Of a DNA stretch of 64,000 nucleotides, positions 52,947 through 61,427 are shown piece after piece (position 1 is the stretch's first letter; each line of letters begins with the position of its first letter). The translations under genes and the position numbers were made by a program. This stretch comes from Sinorhizobium arboris LMG 14919 (GTDB taxonomy: Bacteria; Pseudomonadota; Alphaproteobacteria; Rhizobiales; Rhizobiaceae). The notes beneath the pieces were generated by a model. That model was given only the letters and a program-made list of their open reading frames with translations. It was not told the DNA's origin and ran no database searches. The stretch lies in contig NZ_ATYB01000008.1 in the NCBI RefSeq assembly GCF_000427465.1, forward strand, positions 310,001 to 374,000. The letters run 5' to 3'.

Positions 52947-53390
52947 TCAGTAGCGCGATAGAATTCTATTCATCTCGGAGATCTCCTGCCTTTGCGATTG
53001 GATGATGCGGTCGCACAGCGAGGCGATCTCTCGGTCGGTAAGTGACGCTTCCCGGCACATCAGTATGGCGCCTGAATGGTGCGGAATCATCGAACGCAGA
53101 AACTGCTCGTCGCCGATGAGGACCTGCATCCGCATGAATGCAAAGGCGACAAGAAATAGGATCGCAAATGCGATATGAAGTCCGACGTTCAACTTTGTGT
53201 TCGAATACATCGAGCCCATCATGAGCAGCATCAGCATACCCATGGGCGCGACCATCATTATGGCCATGTAGAACATATTGAGGTTGTTGTAGAAGTCGTC
53301 GGGACCATTGATCATCGTGAACATCACGAGATACATGATCACGAGACTGATCAGGAGATTGAGGGCGTATCTGCCGTAGTGCGAGGACAT
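52947..53390 (-). CDS. DUF305 membrane protein
   Basis: A 147-residue protein with three membrane helices rich in Met (LLISLVIMYLVMFTMI; MFYMAIMMVAPMGMLMLLMM) and a C-terminal DUF305 segment with the characteristic RSMIPHHSGAILMCREA near 102-118. DUF305 proteins are often found near copper and stress genes; the His pair and Met-rich helices fit metal binding, but this is inference. It sits among other small membrane genes. Confidence 0.72.
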   Translation of the reverse strand: MSSHYGRYALNLLISLVIMYLVMFTMINGPDDFYNNLNMFYMAIMMVAPMGMLMLLMMGSMYSNTKLNVGLHIAFAILFLVAFAFMRMQVLIGDEQFLRSMIPHHSGAILMCREASLTDREIASLCDRIIQSQRQEISEMNRILSRY

Positions 53391-53464
53391 GGTCTCTCCC
53401 TGATTGTTTCGTTCGAGCCGAGCGTACGCGGGAGTGACTGCTCTATCGGGCCCGAGGCCCCCGC

Positions 53465-53956
53465 TCAGAGAGCTATCGCCGTGGCAAGGAGAACGAGGCT
53501 CACGAGGCCGAGGGCGGCCCGCACGACATGGGATCGCTCCCAGCGATCCCGCAGGGCGGTCCAGTCCCCGTTTTCAGGAGCGGCAGACTTGCCGAGAGCA
53601 AAAAAGCGCGTACTTGTTCCTCCCAGCTGCGTATCCTTGAGCCAGAAGTTGTTCACGGGGTGTGTCAGGATCCAGTATGCCGCATGCATGGCCAGCAGGC
53701 CGACGAATGCGGTTGCGGTCAGCCAGAAAGCTGCCGTCCCGATCGGGATGAGGATGAGGAGAGCGGCGGTCAGAAGCAGAGCCGCCGGCTCTGCTGCGCC
53801 TCCGATTGTGAAACCCGGATAATAGATTGCCTGCACCGCAAGATATTGTTCTTTCGGCAATCGCAACTTACCGGGCAATTCGAGAGCGTGAGCAAGGGCC
53901 AAGGCCGTTGCGATCGCGGCCAGGACAATCGTGAGAACTTCTACCGTCACGAGCAT
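53465..53956 (-). CDS. DUF1772-like membrane protein, second copy type
   Basis: ATG 53956 gives 163 residues with four membrane segments (VLTIVLAAIATALALAHALE near 7-26) and RWERSHVVRAALGLVSLVLL near 138-157, which parallels the R-W-E-x-x-H block of the protein at 52430. The two are probably distant relatives on opposite strands around the DUF305 gene. The frame stays open upstream without a start context. Function is unknown. Confidence 0.65.
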   Translation of the reverse strand: MLVTVEVLTIVLAAIATALALAHALELPGKLRLPKEQYLAVQAIYYPGFTIGGAAEPAALLLTAALLILIPIGTAAFWLTATAFVGLLAMHAAYWILTHPVNNFWLKDTQLGGTSTRFFALGKSAAPENGDWTALRDRWERSHVVRAALGLVSLVLLATAIAL

Positions 53957-54065
53957 GAACCGATCCGACTGCTGCAGGTACCGACGTTGCGCCCCTACGA
54001 CAACGCGCGGCGCCGTAGGGTTGTGGACCGAACTCCATAACGCCGATTCGGTTCCCGCGTTCGGA

Positions 54066-55187
54066 TCAACCTCGGCTGCCGGTCTGTCGCAGGTGGCCGA
54101 ACCGGAAGCGGGCGGGAGCGGCCGCACGCACCATCATCATCTCGCCGATCGTTTCATGCGTCATCAATCCGACGAGGCGATTCGAACCGTCAACGACAGC
54201 GACCGCCGGCGAATGGGACTCCTGCATGAGCCGGAGGCTTTCCTCCAGGCGCTTGCGGTGGTGGATCGTCGGTACGTTGTGGCGCATCGCGGCGACCACC
54301 GATGTCGCCGGTCCTTTCTCCTTGAGGGTACGGATCATGTCGTCGCGCGTCAAAAGGCCCTCGAAGTGGCCCGAGATATCTACCACAGGGAATTCACGCT
54401 GTGTGGTGGCAAGCAGTGTGTCGATGGCGTCGTCGATCGTGGCCGAGCGTTCGAGGCTCGCGAACTCGGTAATCATCACATCCGAGATCATCACGCTCCC
54501 GGAGATCTCGCGGATCTGGGCGTTCTGCGCTTCGGCTGTCGCGGCCAGATAGACGAAGATGGCGATGAAGATCAGCAGCGGATTGTAGAACAGGCCGACG
54601 AAGCCGAAGACGAAGGCGAGCCCCTGTCCGATGGTCGCTGCAATCTGGGTCGCGCGCGACCAGGTGAGCCGCGAGGCGAGCGCGGCCCGCAACACACGGC
54701 CGCCGTCCATCGGAAAAGCGGGAATCATATTGAAGAGCACGAGGAAGACGTTGACGCCGGCGAGCCTTGCCAGGAAGCCGCGTTGTGGATCTTCGACGCC
54801 GGCGATCTGCTCCATGCCCGCCGAACCGCCGAGAATGGCGATGAGCACCGCGGCAATGGCCACATTGACCAGTGGGCCGGCGATGGCGATCACGAATTCC
54901 TGGCCGGGCTCTTCCGGCATGCGTTCGAGCCGGGCGACGCCGCCGATCGGCAGCAGTGTGATGTCCGGCGTCTTGATTCCGAAACGGCGTGCCGCGGCGA
55001 TGTGGCCGAACTCGTGGAGCACGACGCAGGCGAAGACGGCGACGATGAAGGCGATACCTTCCATGGCGGCCTGAGTCCCGCCGATTCGGTAGTGCATCAG
55101 CCATATCCAGATCAAAAGCAGCGCGAAGGTCACATGCACGCGGATTGCCGTGCCGGCGATCGTTCCGATGCTGAAGGACCAGGCCAT
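54066..55187 (-). CDS. Site-2 protease family zinc metalloprotease with CBS pair
   Basis: ATG 55187 gives 373 residues, though other in-frame starts up to 55265 exist. The M50 core has VVLHEFGHIAAARRFG near 55-70 (HExxH zinc site) and the third ligand region FPMDGGRVLRAAL near 155. Two CBS modules fill the C-terminal 130 residues (VMITEFASLERSATIDDAI; VPTIHHRKRLEESLRLMQE). Such proteins cleave membrane-embedded substrates and their CBS pair may bind nucleotides. No anti-sigma factor substrate is encoded next to it. Confidence 0.85.
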   Translation of the reverse strand: MAWSFSIGTIAGTAIRVHVTFALLLIWIWLMHYRIGGTQAAMEGIAFIVAVFACVVLHEFGHIAAARRFGIKTPDITLLPIGGVARLERMPEEPGQEFVIAIAGPLVNVAIAAVLIAILGGSAGMEQIAGVEDPQRGFLARLAGVNVFLVLFNMIPAFPMDGGRVLRAALASRLTWSRATQIAATIGQGLAFVFGFVGLFYNPLLIFIAIFVYLAATAEAQNAQIREISGSVMISDVMITEFASLERSATIDDAIDTLLATTQREFPVVDISGHFEGLLTRDDMIRTLKEKGPATSVVAAMRHNVPTIHHRKRLEESLRLMQESHSPAVAVVDGSNRLVGLMTHETIGEMMMVRAAAPARFRFGHLRQTGSRG

Positions 55188-55485
55188 GGGCGATTTGCTC
55201 CGTCCGGTTCTGATGCGCGCCAGGGATGCGCCGTTCATCATGACAGCGGCGGCATCTGCGCACAATCGCCGGCGCCATTTTGCTGCCTAATCGGTGAGCC
55301 GGAGGAACGTTCCGCCGGTCCCCGGCAGGCGTCCTGCGCTTCAGAACGCCGCCGTTATGGGCTGCATCGACATCGGGCCGAAGGCACACCGTATCTGAAA
55401 CTTTGATATAAAACAAAACTCTTGAAATAAAAAATCATACAATCTAGCTTCATCCAAAATCGACTTCAATAAACGAGGAAACACG
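55188..55485. promoter_or_regulatory. Divergent region with AT-rich promoter zone of the arabinofuranosidase operon
   Basis: The part from about 55396 to 55470 is strikingly AT-rich (TTTGATATAAAACAAAACTCTTGAAATAAAAAATCATACAATC in sequence, given here in pieces: TTGATATAAAAC, CTTGAAATAAAAA, CATACAAT). It should hold the promoter and control sites of the operon starting at 55486. A precise -35/-10 pair with 17-bp spacing could not be fixed. The left part next to the protease gene shows no clear signals. Confidence 0.5.
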
Positions 55486-57006
55486 ATGCGAGCGAAAGCC
55501 ACCCTCAACCGGGAATATACCATCTCGTCCGTTGACAAGCGGGTCTACGGCTCGTTCCTGGAGCACATGGGCCGCGCCGTCTATACGGGGATCTACGAGC
55601 CGGGGCACGAAAAGGCGGATAAGGACGGCTTTCGAACCGACGTTTTGGATATGGTCCGCGGCCTCGATATGCCGATCGTCCGCTATCCCGGCGGCAACTT
55701 CGTTTCAGCCTATCGCTGGGAGGACGGTATCGGGCCGCGCGAAGAGCGTCCGGTACGCCTCGATCTCGCCTGGCGCACGCGCGAGACCAATCAGGTCGGC
55801 GTCAATGAATTTGCCGATTGGGCAAAACTCGCCGGCACCGAGATGATGCTGGCGATGAATCTCGGTTCGCGCGGCCTCGACGATGCGCGCAATTTCCTCG
55901 AATACTGCAACCACCCCGGCGGCACCTATTGGAGCGATCTGCGCGCCAAGCATGGCTACAAGGAGCCGCACAATGTGCGCATCTGGTGCCTCGGCAACGA
56001 GATGGACGGACCTTGGCAGGTCGGCCATAAGAGCGCGGCCGAATACGGCCAACTCGCCAACGAGGTGAGCAAGGCTTTCAAATATTTCGACAAGACCCTG
56101 GAGACCGTCGTCTGCGGCTCCTCGAACGACAAGATGAAGACCTATCCGGAATGGGAGGCGACGGTTCTCGACGCCAGCTATGACAGCGTCGACTACATCT
56201 CGCTGCATAAATATTTCGGCAACGAGGAGCAGGACACCCTCAACTATTATGCCAAGGCGATCGAGCTGGATCGCTACATCGTCACGATCGGCGGCGTGAT
56301 CGACTACATCAAGGCGAAGAAGCGGTCGAAGCGCGACGTCAAGATCTGCTTCGACGAGTGGAATGTCTGGTATCACGACCGCAAGGAGGACGGCGAGCGG
56401 ATCGCCAGTTGGGATTGGCCGGAAGCCCCGCCGCTGCTCGAAGAACACTACAATCTCGAGGACGCGATCTTTGTCGGCTCTCTGCTGAACGTCTTCATCC
56501 GGAGATCGGACCGGGTCAAGATCGCCTGCATGGCCCAGCTCGTCAATGTCATCGCGCCGATCCTCACCAAGGCCGGCGGTCCCGCCTGGCGTCAGTCGAT
56601 CTACTATCCGCTGCAATATGCCTCCAAATACGGGCGCGGCACGGCACTCACCGTCGTGCAGTCCGGGCCCACCTATGATTGCGAGGTGGCGCAGGACGTG
56701 CCCTACCTCGATCTGTCGGCGGTGCTGCATGAAGACGGCAAGTCGATCGCCGTCTTCGCGATCAACCGCGGCCTGGACGAGCCGCTCGGCCTTGCCGTCG
56801 ACCTGCAGGGCTTCAAGGGGGCGAAGATCGTCGAGCACCAGATGCTCTCGAGCGACGACCTGAAGGCGCGCAACTCGGTAGAGGATCAGAACCGCATCGT
56901 TCCCAAGGCGGGCAAGGAACTCGCCATCGATGACACGGGGACGCTGGTCGGTTCGCTGCCGCCGCGCTCTTACCACTTCATTCTTTTGTCCGTCGCTTCT
57001 GCATAA
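55486..57006 (+). CDS. abfA: Alpha-L-arabinofuranosidase, GH51
   Basis: A 506-residue cytoplasmic enzyme (no signal peptide) with the GH51 pattern: SFLEHMGRAVYTGIYEPGH near 23-41, RYPGGNFVSAYRWEDGIGP near 66, the acid/base Glu in WCLGNEMDGPW near 168-178 and the nucleophile Glu in ICFDEWNVWYHD near 287-298. It removes terminal arabinofuranose from imported arabino-oligosaccharides. Its position before an oligosaccharide ABC transporter without a secreted arabinanase suggests uptake of plant cell-wall fragments. Confidence 0.93.
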   Translation: MRAKATLNREYTISSVDKRVYGSFLEHMGRAVYTGIYEPGHEKADKDGFRTDVLDMVRGLDMPIVRYPGGNFVSAYRWEDGIGPREERPVRLDLAWRTRETNQVGVNEFADWAKLAGTEMMLAMNLGSRGLDDARNFLEYCNHPGGTYWSDLRAKHGYKEPHNVRIWCLGNEMDGPWQVGHKSAAEYGQLANEVSKAFKYFDKTLETVVCGSSNDKMKTYPEWEATVLDASYDSVDYISLHKYFGNEEQDTLNYYAKAIELDRYIVTIGGVIDYIKAKKRSKRDVKICFDEWNVWYHDRKEDGERIASWDWPEAPPLLEEHYNLEDAIFVGSLLNVFIRRSDRVKIACMAQLVNVIAPILTKAGGPAWRQSIYYPLQYASKYGRGTALTVVQSGPTYDCEVAQDVPYLDLSAVLHEDGKSIAVFAINRGLDEPLGLAVDLQGFKGAKIVEHQMLSSDDLKARNSVEDQNRIVPKAGKELAIDDTGTLVGSLPPRSYHFILLSVASA

Positions 57007-57014
57007 ACCGTTCG

Positions 57015-57043
57015 GGCCCGGGCGGCCGGGTGACGCCCGGGCC
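57015..57043 (+). promoter_or_regulatory. Intercistronic hairpin after abfA
   Basis: GGCCCGGGC at 57015-57023 pairs exactly with GCCCGGGCC at 57035-57043 around an 11-base loop, 8 bases after the abfA stop. It is followed by TGAATTC, not a T run, so it more likely protects or partially attenuates the message between abfA and the transporter genes. Confidence 0.5.
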
Positions 57044-57067
57044 TGAATTCACGATCGGGGAGGTTCA

Positions 57068-58156
57068 ATGTCCGGAATCAAATTGACCGGCGTCAGCAAG
57101 TCATTCGGCGCCGTGAAGGTGATCCATGATGTCGATATCGAAATAGGGCAGGGCGAGTTCGCTGTCTTCGTCGGACCGTCTGGCTGCGGGAAGTCGACGC
57201 TGTTGCGCATGATCGCAGGGCTCGAGGAAACGACCGGCGGCGAAATCAGGATCGATGCCGAGGACGTCACCCACAGGGAGCCCTCCAAGCGCGGCGTCGC
57301 GATGGTCTTCCAGTCCTATGCCCTTTATCCGCATCTCTCCGTCTTCGACAATATGGCGTTCAGCCTCTCCATTGCCCGGCGGCCCAAGGCGGAGATCGAA
57401 CAGAAGGTCAAGTCAGCAGCGGAAATCCTTCGCCTCTCGGACTACCTGAACCATAAGCCGAGCCAGCTTTCCGGTGGCCAGCGCCAGCGTGTGGCGATCG
57501 GGCGCGCGATCGTGCGTGAGCCTCGGGTCTTCCTTTTCGACGAGCCGCTTTCGAATCTCGATGCCGAATTGCGGGTCAAGATGCGCATGGAGATCGCCCG
57601 CCTGCACCGCCAGATCGGAGCGACCATGGTCTACGTCACCCACGACCAGGTGGAAGCGATGACGTTGGCCGACCGGATCGTGGTGCTGAAGGCGGGCGTG
57701 GTTCAGCAAACAGGGGCGCCTCTCGAGCTCTATCGCGATCCGGACAACATGTTCGTCGCCGGCTTCATCGGCTCGCCGGGGATGAATTTCCTGAAGGCCC
57801 GGGTCGTCCCCGGCAGCGGCGCCAGGCTCACGATCGAGTTCCACGACGCCCCCGGAATTCCGTTCGAAATCCCGGCACGGGCGGCTCTGGCTGCGGGCGA
57901 AGAGATTTTCGTCGGAGTCAGGCCGGAGCACATCACGCTTGGCCAACGGGAAGGAGGCGTCGGGTTGGACGTGACGGCGGAGTTCATCGAGGAACTCGGC
58001 GGGACCGGATATCTGCATGCCCTCACGGCGGGGGGTGAAGAAATGACGATCGAGTGCCGCGGCGATGAACGGCCGCAGCCCAAGCAGGCGGTCCGCCTGA
58101 CCTTGGCACCCGAGGAGATGTTCGCTTTTGACGGGAGCGGCGCGCGGCTCCGTTGA
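57068..58156 (+). CDS. Sugar ABC transporter ATP-binding protein (UgpC/MsmK type)
   Basis: A 362-residue MalK-like ATPase: Walker A GPSGCGKST near 37, signature LSGGQRQRVAIGRA near 135, Walker B VFLFDEPLSNLD near 155, switch HDQVEAMT, then a C-terminal regulatory beta domain (EIFVGVRPEHITLG near 278). It is close in design to the ATPase at 352-1527. GGGGAGG precedes the ATG. It serves the binding protein and permeases that follow. Confidence 0.9.
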   Translation: MSGIKLTGVSKSFGAVKVIHDVDIEIGQGEFAVFVGPSGCGKSTLLRMIAGLEETTGGEIRIDAEDVTHREPSKRGVAMVFQSYALYPHLSVFDNMAFSLSIARRPKAEIEQKVKSAAEILRLSDYLNHKPSQLSGGQRQRVAIGRAIVREPRVFLFDEPLSNLDAELRVKMRMEIARLHRQIGATMVYVTHDQVEAMTLADRIVVLKAGVVQQTGAPLELYRDPDNMFVAGFIGSPGMNFLKARVVPGSGARLTIEFHDAPGIPFEIPARAALAAGEEIFVGVRPEHITLGQREGGVGLDVTAEFIEELGGTGYLHALTAGGEEMTIECRGDERPQPKQAVRLTLAPEEMFAFDGSGARLR

Positions 58157-58162
58157 CGGCCG

Positions 58163-58186
58163 GTCCGGATGGGAGGACGTCCGGAC
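58163..58186 (+). promoter_or_regulatory. Intercistronic hairpin before the binding-protein gene
   Basis: GTCCGGA at 58163-58169 pairs with TCCGGAC at 58180-58186 around a 10-base loop, 7 bases after the ATPase stop and about 58 bases before the binding-protein start. It is the second of three such stems in this operon. Confidence 0.45.
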
Positions 58187-58243
58187 GAGGAGCGATGCCG
58201 CGCAAGCCTTTGGACTTGAACTTCAAAACAGGAGGAGAGAGAC

Positions 58244-59512
58244 GTGAAGAAGCTACTGAGACTTGCCCTTGCGGGTGCGCTGGCGATCCTGCCTTCGGCA
58301 GTTGCCCATGCACAGACGGACATTACCTGGTGGGACTTCCTGGGCGGCGGCGACGGCGTCCGCATGAAAGCGCTCATCAAGGAATTCAACGACACGCACC
58401 CGGACATCCGCATCAACGCGACCACGCTCGAATGGGGCGTGCCCTTCTACAGCAAGGTCCAGACGGCGGCCGCAGTCGGCCAGCAGCCCGATATCATGAC
58501 CTATCATCTGTCGCGCTTCCCGCTCGCTATTCCCTCGGGCGTTCTGCGGCCGCTGGCACCGGAAGAACTCGAGGCAGCCGGCATCAAGAAGGAGAACTAT
58601 GTCGAAGCGAGCTGGAATTCGGCTTCTGCAGACGGCAAGGTCTATGGCGTTCCCTTCGACGTGCACTCGGTTGTGCTCTACTACAACAAGAACGTTCTGA
58701 GGGAGGCGGGCCTGCTCGGAGACGACGGACTGCCGAAGGGCCTGGACGGTCTGGACAACTTCAACGGCGCGCTCGAGAAGATCAAGGCGAGCGGCAAGGT
58801 CCAATATCCGCTTTCGCTGCACACGGACGAAGGCGGCTCGATGTGGCGCGTATTCTACACGCTTCTTTCGCAGCAGGGCGCCAAGTTCATCGAAGGCGAC
58901 GAGATCCTGCCGGGCGAGGCCGGCGTCAAAGCGCTTTCGACGATGGCGAACTGGGTATCGTCGGGCTATTCGCCGGAGCTCATATCCTATGAGGCTTCGA
59001 TCGCTCTCTTCACCTCCGGCAAGGCCGCCATGCACATCAACGGCGTGTGGGAAGTGCCGACTATGGTCGACCTCGAGAAGAACAACAATCTCGGCTTCGA
59101 ATGGGGTGCAATCCAGATCCCGGTTCTGATGGGGCAGCCTGCGACCTGGGCGGATTCTCACGCCTTTGCCGTTCCGAACAGCGAAGAAAGGCCGATCTCG
59201 CCAGAGAAGTTGAAGGCCGTTCTCCAGATCATTGCCTGGTTGAACGAACACAGCATCTCCTGGGCCGGCGCCGGACACATTCCGGCCTATAAGCCGGTTA
59301 CCGAGAGCGCCGAATTCAAGGGCATGCAGCCGAATTCGACCTATGTCAAGCTCGCCGACACTGCGGTCTTCGATCCCGTCTCGCCGCTGGCAGGCGTTGC
59401 CGGACCGATATACGAGGCGACGCAGAACTTCATCGTCCCGGCCCTGAATGGCCAGCTCGACCCCGCGGATGCCATCGAGCAGATGCGTGAAGAACTGAAG
59501 AGCCAGATGTAA
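58244..59512 (+). CDS. Sugar ABC transporter periplasmic binding protein
   Basis: The GTG at 58244, with GGAGGAGA upstream, gives 422 residues: signal peptide (LLRLALAGALAILPSAVAHA) and a family 1 solute-binding protein (ITWWDFLGGGDGVRMKALI near 27-45; GQQPDIMTYHLSRFP near 84). It probably binds an arabinose-containing oligosaccharide, given abfA in the same operon. A 12-bp stem follows its stop, a common device to keep binding-protein mRNA more abundant than that of the permeases. Confidence 0.88.
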   Translation: MKKLLRLALAGALAILPSAVAHAQTDITWWDFLGGGDGVRMKALIKEFNDTHPDIRINATTLEWGVPFYSKVQTAAAVGQQPDIMTYHLSRFPLAIPSGVLRPLAPEELEAAGIKKENYVEASWNSASADGKVYGVPFDVHSVVLYYNKNVLREAGLLGDDGLPKGLDGLDNFNGALEKIKASGKVQYPLSLHTDEGGSMWRVFYTLLSQQGAKFIEGDEILPGEAGVKALSTMANWVSSGYSPELISYEASIALFTSGKAAMHINGVWEVPTMVDLEKNNNLGFEWGAIQIPVLMGQPATWADSHAFAVPNSEERPISPEKLKAVLQIIAWLNEHSISWAGAGHIPAYKPVTESAEFKGMQPNSTYVKLADTAVFDPVSPLAGVAGPIYEATQNFIVPALNGQLDPADAIEQMREELKSQM

Positions 59513-59524
59513 CGCGTGACGAAC

Positions 59525-59554
59525 GACCCGGCCGGCCGCCGCGCCGGCCGGGTC
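59525..59554 (+). promoter_or_regulatory. Strong 12-bp intercistronic hairpin after the binding-protein gene
   Basis: GACCCGGCCGGC at 59525-59536 and GCCGGCCGGGTC at 59543-59554 are exact complements with a 6-base loop. The stem is nearly all G-C and lies 12 bases after the stop. No T run follows, so an RNA-stabilising role between binding-protein and permease genes is likely. Confidence 0.65.
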
Positions 59555-59586
59555 CGCACATTTCTGCAATGGGGAGGATTGTTTCG

Positions 59587-60465
59587 GTGATGACGAGCGA
59601 GAGACGGAGCAAGACGCTGACCGCGGTTCTGATGATCACGCCATTCGTGATCACGTATCTGACGGTCTTCGCCTATCCCGTCTACAAGATGTTCGCCTTG
59701 AGCTTTACCAACGCGCCGCTGGTCGGCGAAGGCGAGTGGGTCGGCTTCGACAACTATCTGAAGCTGCTCAATCAGAAACTGTTCTTCACATCGGTGTGGA
59801 ACACCGGTTACTTCGTCGTGCTCACCGTCATACCGAACACGCTGATCGGTCTCGGTCTGGCGCTGATGGTCGTGCGCCTCAGGGGCTGGTTGCAGAGTCT
59901 CATCCTGGTGCTGTTCTTCCTGCCCTATATCCTGCCGGTCTCGGTGGTCACGCAGATCTGGGAGTGGGTGCTCGACCAGCAATTCGGCATTGCGCAACAT
60001 ATCATCGAATTCGTCACCGGCAGGCGCATCAGTGTCTTCCGCGACCCGCTATGGGCAATGCCCATGGTGGCCCTCGTCACCGTCTGGTGGACCAACGGCT
60101 TCAATCTTCTTCTTTTCATTGCGGGTTTGCGCAACATCCCGGCCGACTATTACGAGGCGGCAATGCTCGACGGCGCCACGCGCTGGCAGTGCTTCAAGCG
60201 CATTACATGGCCTTTGATATGGCCGGTCACAGCGCTCGTCCTGACGCTGCAACTCATCCTCCAGCTCAAGATTTTCGATCAGGTCTACCTGATGACGGAG
60301 GGCGGCCCCTTCAACTCGACCTACGTCCTGCTTCAGCTCGTTTATCGTGAGGCCTTCCGCCTCAACCACGGCGGGCTCGGCTCGGCCGTGGCGGTCTTCC
60401 TGTTCCTGATCATCGTGACCGTATCGGTGCTTCAGTACCAGCTTCTGCGCGTGAGGGGGCGCTGA
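59587..60465 (+). CDS. Sugar ABC transporter permease (MalF-like)
   Basis: About 292 residues with six membrane segments (TAVLMITPFVITYLTVFAYP near 10-29) and the EAA loop YYEAAMLDGATRWQCFKRI near 197. GGAGGA at 59573-59578 is 8 bases from a GTG at 59587 and 11 from an ATG at 59590; an ATG at 59569 precedes this ribosome site and is unlikely. It ends 3 bases before the next permease. Confidence 0.87.
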   Translation: MMTSERRSKTLTAVLMITPFVITYLTVFAYPVYKMFALSFTNAPLVGEGEWVGFDNYLKLLNQKLFFTSVWNTGYFVVLTVIPNTLIGLGLALMVVRLRGWLQSLILVLFFLPYILPVSVVTQIWEWVLDQQFGIAQHIIEFVTGRRISVFRDPLWAMPMVALVTVWWTNGFNLLLFIAGLRNIPADYYEAAMLDGATRWQCFKRITWPLIWPVTALVLTLQLILQLKIFDQVYLMTEGGPFNSTYVLLQLVYREAFRLNHGGLGSAVAVFLFLIIVTVSVLQYQLLRVRGR

Positions 60466-60468
60466 GCG

Positions 60469-61293
60469 ATGCAACGGAAATCCATCGGCAACATCCTTCT
60501 TCTGCTTCTTACCCTGTGCGTCGCGTGCATGTGGGCCTTTCCCCTCTACTGGGCGGCCGTGACGTCGATGAAGCCGGAACATGAGGTCATCAGCAAGACG
60601 ACCTTCATTCCGGACGTCTTCAACTTCTCGGCCTATTATTTCGCCCTGTTCGAGACCAACCTGGCAACCTGGTACGTGAACTCGCTCGTCACCTCGATCA
60701 CGGTCACCGTGGTCGTGATCCTGATCAGCGTCATGTGCGCCTATGCGCTGTCGCAGATCGTCTTTCCGGGCCGTCGGCTCCTTTATGGGATCATTCTCGC
60801 GAGTTTCATGGTTCCCTCCCAGGCCCTAGTCGTCTCTCAGTTCGTGCTGATGTACCGTTTCGGCCTGATCAACAGCTGGGGGGGAATCATCCTGCCGCAA
60901 CTCATCGTCCCGGTCGTCGTGATCGTCTATAAGCAGTTCTTCGATTCCGTTCCGAAGGAGCTGCGCGAGGCGGCGAAGCTCGACGGCTGCGGCGACTTCC
61001 AAATCCTGTTCCGGCTATACCTTCCGCTCAATTGGGGGATTACGACGGCGCTGGCGATCATCACCTACATCATGGCCTGGAACGCCTTTCTCTGGCCGTT
61101 CCTCGTGACGAATTCGGAGGACATGATGACGGTGACGGTCGGTATCACGCAGGTCGACGATGCGTTCGGCGTGAAATATGCGCGCGACATGGCGGTCGCC
61201 ATTCTCGCGGCAATGCCGGTCGCGCTCGCCTATCTGCTCTTCCAGAAGAGGGTGACGCAGGCGCTGATGCTTTCATCCGGGATCAAGGGGTAA
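60469..61293 (+). CDS. Sugar ABC transporter permease (MalG-like)
   Basis: A 274-residue inner-membrane protein beginning with a hydrophobic segment (NILLLLLTLCVACMWAFPLY) and carrying the EAA loop ELREAAKLDGCGDFQILFRL near 164-183. It pairs with the preceding permease. It is the last transporter gene; a hairpin follows its stop and then the ArsR-type regulator. Confidence 0.88.
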   Translation: MQRKSIGNILLLLLTLCVACMWAFPLYWAAVTSMKPEHEVISKTTFIPDVFNFSAYYFALFETNLATWYVNSLVTSITVTVVVILISVMCAYALSQIVFPGRRLLYGIILASFMVPSQALVVSQFVLMYRFGLINSWGGIILPQLIVPVVVIVYKQFFDSVPKELREAAKLDGCGDFQILFRLYLPLNWGITTALAIITYIMAWNAFLWPFLVTNSEDMMTVTVGITQVDDAFGVKYARDMAVAILAAMPVALAYLLFQKRVTQALMLSSGIKG

Positions 61294-61298
61294 GCCGG

Positions 61299-61330
61299 CG
61301 ATCCTCGGCGGTCTCGGCCGCCGCGGATCG
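61299..61330 (+). terminator. Hairpin after the transporter operon
   Basis: CGATCC-T-CGGCGG (61299-61311) pairs with CCGCCG-C-GGATCG (61318-61330) with one mismatch and a 6-base loop, 5 bases after the permease stop. There is no T run after it. It may end or attenuate the operon before the regulator gene. Confidence 0.45.
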
Positions 61331-61427
61331 GAGATTCCTGAATCGAAACAATGCGACAATTGGCGGAGTGGCGTGTTATCAGCGCAGATCACCCCCAGCG
61401 CATGAGCCGGAGCGGCAGTGGCAGAGT

